From Aliishimia sp045106335 (GTDB lineage: Bacteria; Pseudomonadota; Alphaproteobacteria; Rhodobacterales; Rhodobacteraceae): a DNA stretch of 39,747 nucleotides. Shown here in pieces: positions 24,626 through 32,129 of the stretch. The stretch lies in the NCBI GenBank assembly GCA_045106335.1, contig JBGCEM010000155.1, forward strand, positions 1 to 39,747. The letters run 5' to 3'. Made by a program: the position numbers and the translations under genes. The notes under the pieces were generated by a model. That model was not told the origin of the DNA, did not search any database, and saw only the letters and a program-made list of their open reading frames with translations. The number at the start of each line of letters is the position of its first letter. Position 1 is the first letter of the stretch.

Positions 24626-26013
24626 GCCCCTTTGACCTTTTTGCGGGTAGGGCGCGGGGCGGCGCGTTCTTCGATAGAATCGTACAGCGATCCCACGATA
24701 TTCTTGCCAGTCGCGGTTTCGATGCCCTCAAATCCAGGCGAGGAATTGACCTCAAGCACTTTGGGCCCGTCTTCCGAACGCAGCAAATCCACCCCTGCGA
24801 CGCCCAAGCCAAAAGCCTTGGCTGCCTTGACCGCTGTGGCACGTTCTTCGCGGGTGATTTTAACGACCTTTGCAGAGCCGCCGCGATGTAGGTTTGAGCG
24901 GAAATCGCCTTCGGCGCCCGTGCGTTTCATGGCTGCCACGACTTTGCCGCCGATCACCAAACAGCGAATATCTTCGCCCGCGGCTTCTTTGACGAATTGC
25001 TGCACCAAAAAGTTCGCGCGCAGACCGCGGAAGGCATCAATCACTGACTCAGCCGCCTTTTTGGTTTCCGCCAACACAACACCTTTGCCTTGCGTACTTT
25101 CCAGCAGCTTAACAATCATCGGCGCACTGCCCACCAGATCCATCAGATTTTTTGTATCTTTTGGCGAGGCCGCAAAAGCCGTGGTCGGCATGCCGATATG
25201 TAAACCCGCAAGGACCTGATGGGCCTCAAGCTTGTCCCGCGACGAGGCAATTCCAGCCGAGCCATTTACGCAGTAAGTCCCAATTGTTTCAAATTGGCGG
25301 ATCACGGCAGTGCCATAGGGCGTGATTGACGCCCCAATGCGCGGCACAACGGCGTCATAACGGGGCAGGCGGGTGCCGTCATAATGCACTTCGGGCGACA
25401 TTGCGTTGATCGCCATATAACAGCGCGTGGTGTCGATGACCTCGACTGTGTGGCCGCGCTTTTCACCTTCTTGGACCAGGCGACGGGTGGAATAATTGTC
25501 CTCACGGCTGAGGACCGCAATCCGAAGCGCACGTTTCGGGGCGGTCTTGCGCAACCCCGCCGAGCGATACACGTCATAGCTCAGTTCCGGCTGCAAACGC
25601 CGATCGGATGCGGTGATCGAAATATGCTCGCCCAAAGCCTGCCGCCCCAACAGCATGCGCGACGACATTGAGCCGCGATTGGTTAGCGTGATCTCAATCG
25701 GCCAGCTTTGGCCATTCACCGCCAATTTCGAGCCGATCACATAGCGCGTCTCCTTTTCGCCATTGGACGAGGTGACCTCGCGTCGGTCGATCAGATTGGC
25801 CGAGCAGGTGATCGCCACAGCATTTTCGTTCACGATTGGGTGCACGATAAAGCGCACTTGCGGCTTTGATTGCGACCCAAAAACCTCAATATCCGAGGCA
25901 TGCAGGGCGGATGTGCGCGCGCCCGTGTCGATTTTGGCCTTAAGGGCAGGTAAGCCCAGATCCGGCAGTCCAACCCATTCTTCCCAGCCAAATTCCAATT
26001 GCGTATCCGACAT
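24622..26013 (-). CDS. Fused RimB-like (ATP-dependent zinc protease family) and RimK-like ATP-grasp ligase
   Basis: This 463-aa protein combines two domains that are separate genes in many bacteria. Residues 1-145 form the retropepsin-like RimB/ATP-dependent zinc protease family domain, with the Asp motif DTGARTSALHA at 29-39. Residues ~163-450 form a RimK-type ATP-grasp ligase: LRIAVLSREDNYSTRRL, SITPYGTAVIRQFE, LLESTQGKGVVLAE, GEDIRCLVIGGKVVAAMKR and LEVNSSPGFEGIE, the metal-binding Asn-containing loop. RimK ligases add glutamates to protein or small-molecule carboxylates; the acceptor here is unknown. ATG at 26013 has AAGGA only one base upstream, which is tight. A TTG at 26064 is an alternative start adding 17 residues. 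A short ACCGG/CCGGT dyad lies just ahead. Confidence 0.88.
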   Translation of the reverse strand: MSDTQLEFGWEEWVGLPDLGLPALKAKIDTGARTSALHASDIEVFGSQSKPQVRFIVHPIVNENAVAITCSANLIDRREVTSSNGEKETRYVIGSKLAVNGQSWPIEITLTNRGSMSSRMLLGRQALGEHISITASDRRLQPELSYDVYRSAGLRKTAPKRALRIAVLSREDNYSTRRLVQEGEKRGHTVEVIDTTRCYMAINAMSPEVHYDGTRLPRYDAVVPRIGASITPYGTAVIRQFETIGTYCVNGSAGIASSRDKLEAHQVLAGLHIGMPTTAFAASPKDTKNLMDLVGSAPMIVKLLESTQGKGVVLAETKKAAESVIDAFRGLRANFLVQQFVKEAAGEDIRCLVIGGKVVAAMKRTGAEGDFRSNLHRGGSAKVVKITREERATAVKAAKAFGLGVAGVDLLRSEDGPKVLEVNSSPGFEGIETATGKNIVGSLYDSIEERAAPRPTRKKVKGA

Positions 26014-26541
26014 ATCCTTGGCGCCCCCGTACCAGTTTGGTTTGGATAAGCCTAACGCGCTCAAACCGGCTTCTCAACCGGTCGGCGCATTTGGCGCGCT
26101 ATTCAATTTCGTATGTGCGGGCGATACAAGAAAGCAGCGCGGTTTTCTTGAACTGGACGGCAGCGGCCAAAAGATCAGCGTGATCCCACAGATCCTACGT
26201 TCTTTTCAGCCAAGCTAAACTTATCGCTGCAGCGCGCAAATCAGACGAACGACCCCAAAAACAATATAATCCCAAACCTCTGCAGAAAAATTCAAAGCCT
26301 GTGTCGCGGTCATCATTTGAAATCATAAGGTTTTGTTGGCAATTGTGTGTCGGTTTTTGCGAACGCAGTATTTCTGCACACTGGCGGCAGCCTTTCCTTG
26401 GTCGTGCCGCGAATGTTGAGATACTGGATTTTCAATTGTGCTCTGATCCTTAGATTTCACACCGACTTTTACATACTTGAATTTTACCATACTCGGTAAG
26501 CGCAGGGGACACCGCCGAACAGGTAACGTGAAAAATATAGG
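26014..26541. other. Intergenic stretch, no convincing gene
   Basis: About 530 bases separate the RimK-like gene from the HAD gene. The first ~200 are GC-rich like the core genes. From about 26230 the sequence becomes visibly AT-richer. It holds a nested dyad (GTGTG 26345-26349 with CACAC 26377-26381, enclosing GCAG-TATTT-CTGC) and short open frames without ribosome sites: 31 aa on minus at 26221-26316 and 55 aa on minus at 26323-26490. None resembles a family I know. It probably contains the RimK promoter and the scar where the carbohydrate cluster meets the core genome. Confidence 0.6.
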
Positions 26542-27438
26542 TCAAATTGAAGCGCAGGAAAAGTCGGGTCTGATACCAGATTTTTCGATAAATGTGGCAG
26601 GTTCGTGCCCGGCAAATAATCCGTGATCCCGCACAAGAATTGTTTTGAACCCAGCCGCAGCCCCGCCAAGTATATCAGTATGCAGTGTGTCGCCCACCAT
26701 CGCGGTGCGGCGAGGTGCTACATCGACGAGCCGGCTTCTGGCATCTTCGTATGCGTTACCGAAAGGTTTCCCAAAGAAAACAGGCGCGATTTCAAGTTCA
26801 TCTGCCAAGAAATGCGCGTAGAAGCCCGGTTCTTTGCTTAAGCCTGTTTCACGCGGCGCAACCAAATCGGGGTTTGCTACCACCAGTGGTTTGTTTTGCT
26901 GTGCCAAGGCAGCGGCAAGCCGCGCGACCATATCGTCGTTTAGGGCCGCGCTGGAAAGCAGAAGGAAGCCGTCAACATCCTGTCCCATCCAATGGGCGAC
27001 CTGTGCAGGGATATCTTCGAAACGATCTTCTGGGGCCGCAATTGCGCCCCAAAGCCCGTTTGGCAGAACTGAATTCAGCCGGGCCACGGCCACGTCTCGG
27101 CTTGAAACAACCTCTTCAGCGGTAAAATCGAAACCCAGTCTGCGGTAACGTTCTACGGCGACGTCGCGTGTGTAGCTTGCCGCATTTGTTAACACGATCA
27201 GGCGCTTGCCCATGGCACGCAGCGCTTGCATACAATCAACCGCGCCTGCGATGGCTGTTTCGCCCACGTTCAACACGCCAAAGCTGTCCAGAACGAAAGC
27301 GTCAAAGTGATCTGCAATTTCAACCAGCCCGGAACAGTCCTGCGTTTGGACCGGAAACTGCGCGTCAGGCATTCTGTTGCGGACGGCCTCGTAACGGTCA
27401 AAGGCGTCCTGTGTGCCCCAAGTGTTGTTATAGCTCAT
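26542..27438 (-). CDS. HAD-IIA family protein (AraL/NagD-like sugar phosphatase superfamily)
   Basis: This 298-aa HAD protein carries motif I as DSFGVLN (nucleophile Asp51), motif II as VLTNAASYTRD, a substrate cap with FGKPFGNAYEDA (motif III Lys), and motif IV as VGDTLHTDILGG. The NagD/AraL group dephosphorylates sugar phosphates and often works as a house-cleaning enzyme for phosphorylated intermediates. The residue two after the nucleophile, normally an acid/base Asp, is Phe53 here; some subfamilies have Trp at this place. Its ATG directly abuts the epimerase stop with no gap, making it the last gene of the leftward operon. The C-terminal region is complete. Substrate is unknown, probably a phosphorylated intermediate of this cluster. 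Confidence 0.88.
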   Translation of the reverse strand: MSYNNTWGTQDAFDRYEAVRNRMPDAQFPVQTQDCSGLVEIADHFDAFVLDSFGVLNVGETAIAGAVDCMQALRAMGKRLIVLTNAASYTRDVAVERYRRLGFDFTAEEVVSSRDVAVARLNSVLPNGLWGAIAAPEDRFEDIPAQVAHWMGQDVDGFLLLSSAALNDDMVARLAAALAQQNKPLVVANPDLVAPRETGLSKEPGFYAHFLADELEIAPVFFGKPFGNAYEDARSRLVDVAPRRTAMVGDTLHTDILGGAAAGFKTILVRDHGLFAGHEPATFIEKSGIRPDFSCASI

Positions 27439-28287
27439 TCAGATTAATCCATATTGCTGTGCTTTGCCGCGCAGGAAAGGCAGGCCTTGGCCGATGACCT
27501 CTTCAGCACTTTCAGCGACAGGACGCCAGACCGAAAGCCCATATCCGATCTCGGGCGGCATGTTGATGAAGCTTTCCATGGCAAGGCCGCCTTTGAAATT
27601 GATCGCCCCAAGCGTGGCAAAGATTTCATCCCAGTCACAAGTACCCTGGCCGGGCGTACCCCGGTCGGATTCCGACAGGTGGATATAGCGCAAATGGTCG
27701 CGCCCCGCGATGATCCCGTTGCCTGCGCCTTTTTCTTCGATGTTCATGTGGTAGGTGTCTAGGTGAAGAAACATGTTGTCCGCGCCGATCCTCTCAATCA
27801 TTGCAACCCCTTGGGCCGCAGTGTTGATCAGGTGTGTTTCATAGCGGTTTACCGGTTCGATCCCGAAGGCCAAACCATGGGATTTTGCGCATTTTGCTGC
27901 CGCCTCCAATGCGGTTGCGACATTGTCCAGCTCTGTCGTGGTGGGCGGCAGGCCAGAGCGTTCACCGATCCCGCCATAGGTTACACCACTTAGCGCCTGC
28001 GCGCCCAACCCCGCGACCTTTTCGATCGCCAGTGTCAGAAACTCGATTGCCCCCGATGGGTTACAAGACGCCCAGACCTCTGGCGGCAAACCAAGCGAGC
28101 ACACGGCCGGAAGGTCAGCCTTTTCAAGCAGTGACCGCCCAAGTGCTGCATCCGTAGAGGCCGGATCAAGCAAGGCGATTTCGATGAAATCCATGCCCGA
28201 CGCCTTGGCCGCCGCAATCGCCCGCGCGGCCCCGTCGGCATCCCAGGACATTGTCCACATGCTGGTATGAACGCCAAAGCCCTTCAT
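27439..28287 (-). CDS. TIM-barrel ketose 3-epimerase / sugar isomerase-epimerase
   Basis: This 282-aa protein is of the D-tagatose 3-epimerase/IolE-type xylose-isomerase-like fold. The four expected metal ligands are visible: Glu144 (GIEPVNRYETHLINT), Asp177 (HLDTYHMNIEE), His203 (YIHLSES) and Glu238 (MESF). The HMNIEE and VNRYETHLINT strings are hallmarks of ketose 3-epimerases. It probably epimerises a free or phosphorylated ketose at C3. Its ATG overlaps the SDR stop by four bases (ATGA) and its stop abuts the HAD start, so all three are translationally linked. The length is normal, and the exact sugar is not deducible. Confidence 0.9.
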   Translation of the reverse strand: MKGFGVHTSMWTMSWDADGAARAIAAAKASGMDFIEIALLDPASTDAALGRSLLEKADLPAVCSLGLPPEVWASCNPSGAIEFLTLAIEKVAGLGAQALSGVTYGGIGERSGLPPTTTELDNVATALEAAAKCAKSHGLAFGIEPVNRYETHLINTAAQGVAMIERIGADNMFLHLDTYHMNIEEKGAGNGIIAGRDHLRYIHLSESDRGTPGQGTCDWDEIFATLGAINFKGGLAMESFINMPPEIGYGLSVWRPVAESAEEVIGQGLPFLRGKAQQYGLI

Positions 28288-29036
28288 ACGCTGGAATAAC
28301 CGCCTTCGATCATCATCAGCGCCCCGTTCACCAGGTCAGACGCTGGAGATGCGAGGTAAAGCGCCATATCCGCAATTTCGACAGGTTCGCCAAAGCGTCC
28401 CAACGGGGTCGCCGCAATCATCGGTCCTGATTTTTCCGGTGGGCTCCAGATTTCGCGGCCCATGTCGGTCATCACGACCGTGGGGCAGATTGCGTTGACC
28501 TGAATGTTGTGGGGGGCCAGTTCGGTCATCAGAGACTTGGTCAGCGCGTTCAGCCCGCCCTTGGACGCGGCATAGGCTGCGTGATCGGGCAGCGCGATGA
28601 CACCTGTTTGGGACGAGATGTTGATGATCTTGCCGCCCTTTGCTTTGATCATGGCAGGTGCAAACCCTTTGGACAGAAGGAAGGGGGCGCGCAGGTTGAT
28701 CGCCATTGTGCGATCCCAGTCTGCGGCATCAAAGTCAAGCACAGGGCCGACCAGCGCAACACCGGCCGAGTTTACCAGAATATCGACCTGGTGATGCAGG
28801 ACCTGCGCGTGCGCGATGACACTTTCGCAGCCCGCAACTGTCGAGATGTCTGCTGCAAATGTCGCGCAATTTGTCTCTGCCGCCAGCGCCGCCAAGCGTT
28901 CAAACGATTGCCCTGTTGCGATGACGCGTGCGCCAGCCTGAGTAAAGACGCGCACGATTTCCGCCCCGATCCCAGACGAGGCCCCTGTGACCAAAGCGAC
29001 CTTGCCCGCAATCGAAAACCTATCCTGCCAGCCCAT
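28284..29036 (-). CDS. SDR-family oxidoreductase (polyol/ketose dehydrogenase-like)
   Basis: This 250-aa classical short-chain dehydrogenase has the cofactor loop TGASSGIG (17-24), NSAGVA after strand 4, Ser141/142 of the catalytic triad in INISSQTG, and Tyr155-x3-Lys159 (YAASK). The ending PASDLVNGALMMIEGGYSSV is typical of sugar and polyol SDRs such as xylitol, threitol and gluconate dehydrogenases. The position just upstream of the ketose epimerase suggests oxidation of an imported polyol to a ketose, which is inference. The residue after the Gly motif region (ATGQSFERL) gives no clear NAD or NADP preference. It starts three bases after the SIS-isomerase stop. Confidence 0.93.
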   Translation of the reverse strand: MGWQDRFSIAGKVALVTGASSGIGAEIVRVFTQAGARVIATGQSFERLAALAAETNCATFAADISTVAGCESVIAHAQVLHHQVDILVNSAGVALVGPVLDFDAADWDRTMAINLRAPFLLSKGFAPAMIKAKGGKIINISSQTGVIALPDHAAYAASKGGLNALTKSLMTELAPHNIQVNAICPTVVMTDMGREIWSPPEKSGPMIAATPLGRFGEPVEIADMALYLASPASDLVNGALMMIEGGYSSV

Positions 29037-29039
29037 GAT

Positions 29040-29597
29040 CTACTCCAGATTGGTGTGATTGGCCCGCATTGCATCGGGGCTAAGGGTCATTTGGTCGCGC
29101 AGGTTCAAGATTACCATTTCAAAGAACAAGAATTGCGCTGCCTCGTATAGCGAGCCCATGGGCAGAACGGACGTCGCGCCGTCTTGATCATTGGCCATAG
29201 TCTGCGCCTGCAAGTGGACGACGTGGTCCACAGATTGCGGTGCGGGGCCAGCGGGCGTGGCAGTTACACACATGGTCGCAGCACCCGCACCTTGTGCTAC
29301 GGCGATCAACGCGCTGACGGTGGAAAATTGACCCGGGCCTGCGCTGATGATCAGCAGATCCCCGTCGCCCACTGGCGGCGTGGTCATGTCGCCGACCACA
29401 TGGGCATCCAGTCCAAGGTGAAACAAGCGCATCGCCAGTGACTTCATCATCAGCCCTTCACGCCCGACACCATAAAGCGCGATGCGCCTGGCGTTCAGGA
29501 TTGGCGCGGCCATCGCGTCAACCTGCTCTGGCACGGCCGCTTCAAGAACAGCGCCCACTTCGGCAATGGCTTTGGCGGCAAGCTGCTGGTCGCTCAC
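29040..29597 (-). CDS. SIS-domain phosphosugar isomerase, 6-phospho-3-hexuloisomerase (HxlB)-like
   Basis: This 185-aa single SIS domain carries YGVGREGLMMKSLAMRLFHL, VVGDMTTPPVGDGDLLI and SAGPGQFSTV, matching the HxlB/PHI subfamily layout. The phosphate-binding Ser of the SGSG loop is SAGPGQ here. Family members isomerise phosphorylated ketoses to aldoses. There is no HxlA (hexulose-6-phosphate synthase) next door, so a formaldehyde-fixing role is unlikely and a different ketose phosphate is expected. The start is GTG, overlapping the stop of the AraM-like gene (GTGA). The C-terminus (MGSLYEAAQFLFFEMV) is typical of PHI. Confidence 0.85.
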   Translation of the reverse strand: MSDQQLAAKAIAEVGAVLEAAVPEQVDAMAAPILNARRIALYGVGREGLMMKSLAMRLFHLGLDAHVVGDMTTPPVGDGDLLIISAGPGQFSTVSALIAVAQGAGAATMCVTATPAGPAPQSVDHVVHLQAQTMANDQDGATSVLPMGSLYEAAQFLFFEMVILNLRDQMTLSPDAMRANHTNLE

Positions 29598-30967
29598 GAG
29601 GCCAGTTCCGTGCTTTGAGGTGTAAGCAAAGGCAAGACGGCGGCAAAGGCTGCTTCGGTTTGCCCGATATCATGCAACAGATCAAAAATCGTATAGCGGC
29701 GGCGGATAAAGGCCGCAGCGCGCATCGTCGCCAGCAAATGATCGGGCGTAACACCAATTTCCCATGCATACGCAGGTGCACCTGCCTTTTGCAGCATGTC
29801 GGCCATAGTTTTGTGGCGATAAAGATGTGTTTCAAGCCGATCCCGCAAGGCAGGCCAGACTGACTGCAATCTCTGCAAGCGCGCGGTATGCACCGCAGGG
29901 GCGGCAAACTTTGCCGCAAGTTCATCCCGTGCCTTTTTTGCTATTTTCGGGTCGGCGATAGCGCTGCCAAGCGCCTTTTCGCAATCTTGCAAGCTGGGGG
30001 TATGCTGCACAATGGCCTTTGAGTCCAAGCGGGACAGATTTTGGCCCAAGAGCCAGTCGAACAAAGCCAAGGATGCCACGCAGCCAACAGATACCGCCGC
30101 CCCATGGCTGACTTTGCGTCCCTGATAGGAATGGCCTTCCATTTCCCACATATGCGCAATCTGGTGATCCGCGCCAGAAGCCGGGCGCGAACTGCCATGC
30201 GCTTCCATTGCAAAACCGACCGCTGTCAGACCAACATAAAGGCGCGCGATACTGTCGCGATCCCCCGATGCGATCCCTTCTGGTCTGCCCAGCCAGCCTT
30301 TCAAATGGTCCTGCACCATCGACCACGCCACCTTATCAATCGGCTCTACTCCCAAGGCATCCGCCAAAATCCAGTCACCGCCCGCGGGAACTTTGCCCGC
30401 AAGATCACCGTAACCCCAGCCGTTCATCTCAGCGGGTGCAGTCTCGATCACGTTGAGATCGGCCAGCATAGCGATTGGTGCGCGGGTCGGGATCGTGACC
30501 TTAAAACCGTTTTTTGCCAAAGGCGCACCGGCGCTTGTGTACCCATCCATAGAAGCTGCCGTTGCCACCGTCACATAGCGCCGGTCGGTCTTGAAGGCAG
30601 CGTATTTGGTTAGGTCATTGATCACACCAGACCCTACCGACACTGGGAAAAGACTGGGGTCTGCGGCCAAGGCGGCGCGAAACGGCTCTGCTTCTTCGAC
30701 GGATGCTTTGGGCAGTGGGACGGCGGGCAAGACATGCGCTTGCACCTCAAACCCTGCCGCTTCAAGAGATGTTTGCACCACATGGCCCGCTGCCGCGAAA
30801 CCTGCGTTGTCTGCACATAAAAGCACGCGGCTGCAGTCGGTCATTCGCCGAACAAGTGCGCCTGTTTCGGCCAATCTGCCCGCTCCGACCACGACCTCGT
30901 CTGTCACGTCAGAGCGCGCAACCGCTGGCGCGATCAATTGGTCCATCTGAGAAGTCCATGTGGTCAT
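29594..30967 (-). CDS. AraM/EgsA-like sn-glycerol-1-phosphate dehydrogenase family enzyme
   Basis: This 457-aa enzyme belongs to the iron-alcohol/dehydroquinate-synthase-like fold. GSGVINDLTKYAAF (112-125) matches the NAD-binding GSGTINDL-type motif. Metal ligands are Asp188 (GWGYGDLAGK), His268 (RPASGADHQIAHMWE) and His288 (SHGAAVSVG), as in AraM and archaeal glycerol-1-phosphate dehydrogenases. Known members reduce DHAP to sn-glycerol-1-phosphate. The genomic setting suggests oxidoreduction of another polyol phosphate or ketose phosphate. It is longer than typical AraM (about 390-430 aa) because of an extended helical C-terminus. AAGGA lies 7 bases before the ATG. It sits ten bases after the ABC ATPase and overlaps the SIS gene by four bases. 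Confidence 0.9.
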   Translation of the reverse strand: MTTWTSQMDQLIAPAVARSDVTDEVVVGAGRLAETGALVRRMTDCSRVLLCADNAGFAAAGHVVQTSLEAAGFEVQAHVLPAVPLPKASVEEAEPFRAALAADPSLFPVSVGSGVINDLTKYAAFKTDRRYVTVATAASMDGYTSAGAPLAKNGFKVTIPTRAPIAMLADLNVIETAPAEMNGWGYGDLAGKVPAGGDWILADALGVEPIDKVAWSMVQDHLKGWLGRPEGIASGDRDSIARLYVGLTAVGFAMEAHGSSRPASGADHQIAHMWEMEGHSYQGRKVSHGAAVSVGCVASLALFDWLLGQNLSRLDSKAIVQHTPSLQDCEKALGSAIADPKIAKKARDELAAKFAAPAVHTARLQRLQSVWPALRDRLETHLYRHKTMADMLQKAGAPAYAWEIGVTPDHLLATMRAAAFIRRRYTIFDLLHDIGQTEAAFAAVLPLLTPQSTELAS

Positions 30968-30977
30968 GGGCCGTTCC

Positions 30978-31991
30978 TTATTTCATCGTTAATCCTTGTG
31001 CATCAAAACGATGCAGCCGGTTTTCGCGGAAGGTCATATGCACCGTGTCACCGGCGTTGTAACTGTCTTCGCCATCTGTCTTGATCACAATCTGAGTGTC
31101 GTCTGGGGTCATCACATAAAGATAACTTTCGCTGCCCAGCTTTTCCTTAACCCGAATGGTGCCCACATGGCCCGTTTCGCCTAGCTGGATGTGTTCGGGG
31201 CGGATGCCAAGCTTTGCTGTGTTCTGTGTCAGGCCAAGATCCGCACCCAGTGCATTATCAGCAGCAAAAATGTTCATCGCAGGTGAGCCGATAAAGCCTG
31301 CGACAAATTCCGTAGCAGGGGTGTGATACAAATCCATCGGCGATCCCACCTGTTCGATCCGCCCGCCATTCAGCACCACGATCTGGTCGGCCATTGTCAT
31401 CGCCTCGACTTGGTCGTGGGTCACGTAGATCATCGTCGCGTCCAGTTCTTTATGCAGCGCCTCTAGTTCGATACGCATCTGCACCCGCAATTTGGCATCA
31501 AGGTTCGACAGGGGCTCATCAAACAAAAACACCTTCGGGTTCTTCACGATTGATCGACCAATCGCGACCCGCTGACGTTGACCGCCAGACAGCTGTCCCG
31601 GCTTGCGGTCCAAGAGTTCGCTTAATTGCAGCACGCGTGCGGCTTCCTCGATCCGCGCTTTGCGCTCGGCAGGGGCGATTTTGTTCACTTTCATCCCAAA
31701 TTCCATGTTCGCGCGCACGGACATATGCGGATAAAGCGCATAAGACTGGAATACCATCGACAGGTCGCGGTCGGCAGGTTCCAAGGTTGTGACGTCCTTG
31801 CCATCAATGCTGATTGTCCCTTCACTGACCGATTCGAGGCCGGCGATGGCGCGCAAAAGGGTCGACTTGCCGCAGCCTGATGGCCCGACAAAGACGACAA
31901 ACGCACCATCCGCAACCGACAGGGACACATCCTTGAGCGCGTGTAAATCACCGTAATACTTATTTATTTTTGAAAGTTCTACAGTGGCCAA
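30978..31991 (-). CDS. ABC transporter ATP-binding protein, UgpC/MalK type
   Basis: This 337-aa cytoplasmic ATPase powers the sugar importer encoded divergently. Walker A is GPSGCGKST (36-44), the signature LSGGQRQR is at 134-141, Walker B is VFLFDEPLSNLD (Asp158-Glu159) and the switch His192 lies in YVTHDQ. A C-terminal MalK-type OB/TOBE regulatory domain (about 235-337, with LGIRPEHIQL) follows. The start codon is TTG at 31991, strongly supported by GGAAGGA eight bases upstream; no ATG fits. It heads the leftward operon, so ATPase and catabolic enzymes are co-expressed, while the binding protein and permeases are on the divergent transcript. Confidence 0.95.
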   Translation of the reverse strand: MATVELSKINKYYGDLHALKDVSLSVADGAFVVFVGPSGCGKSTLLRAIAGLESVSEGTISIDGKDVTTLEPADRDLSMVFQSYALYPHMSVRANMEFGMKVNKIAPAERKARIEEAARVLQLSELLDRKPGQLSGGQRQRVAIGRSIVKNPKVFLFDEPLSNLDAKLRVQMRIELEALHKELDATMIYVTHDQVEAMTMADQIVVLNGGRIEQVGSPMDLYHTPATEFVAGFIGSPAMNIFAADNALGADLGLTQNTAKLGIRPEHIQLGETGHVGTIRVKEKLGSESYLYVMTPDDTQIVIKTDGEDSYNAGDTVHMTFRENRLHRFDAQGLTMK

Positions 31992-32044
31992 ATCTCTATT
32001 CCTTCCGTTCGGCCCGCGGTGGCCTTTGACAGCGTTACGTCAGT

Positions 32045-32084
32045 TTGTATTTGACATAAGGCTTGTATTTACATTTGTATGCAT
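32045..32084. promoter_or_regulatory. Repeat array and TTGACA box in divergent control region
   Basis: Three related AT-rich copies occur in line: TTGTATTTGACAT (32045-32057), TTGTATTTACAT (32063-32074) and TTGTATGCAT (32075-32084). The first copy contains TTGACA (32051-32056), a plausible -35 for the rightward operon, with TTGTAT as a weak -10 eighteen bases on. The array lies between the divergent ATPase and binding-protein genes. It is a reasonable operator for the SorC-type regulator encoded downstream; this is inference. Confidence 0.45.
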
Positions 32085-32129
32085 TGTGAATCAAAAGTAT
32101 GTCAACCAATTCTGAACTGGGAGGTTACC

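Noticed and set aside
26221..26490. Two short minus-strand frames of 31 and 55 codons
   Set aside because: No ribosome sites, no recognisable family and location in a likely scar; kept only as part of the intergenic description.
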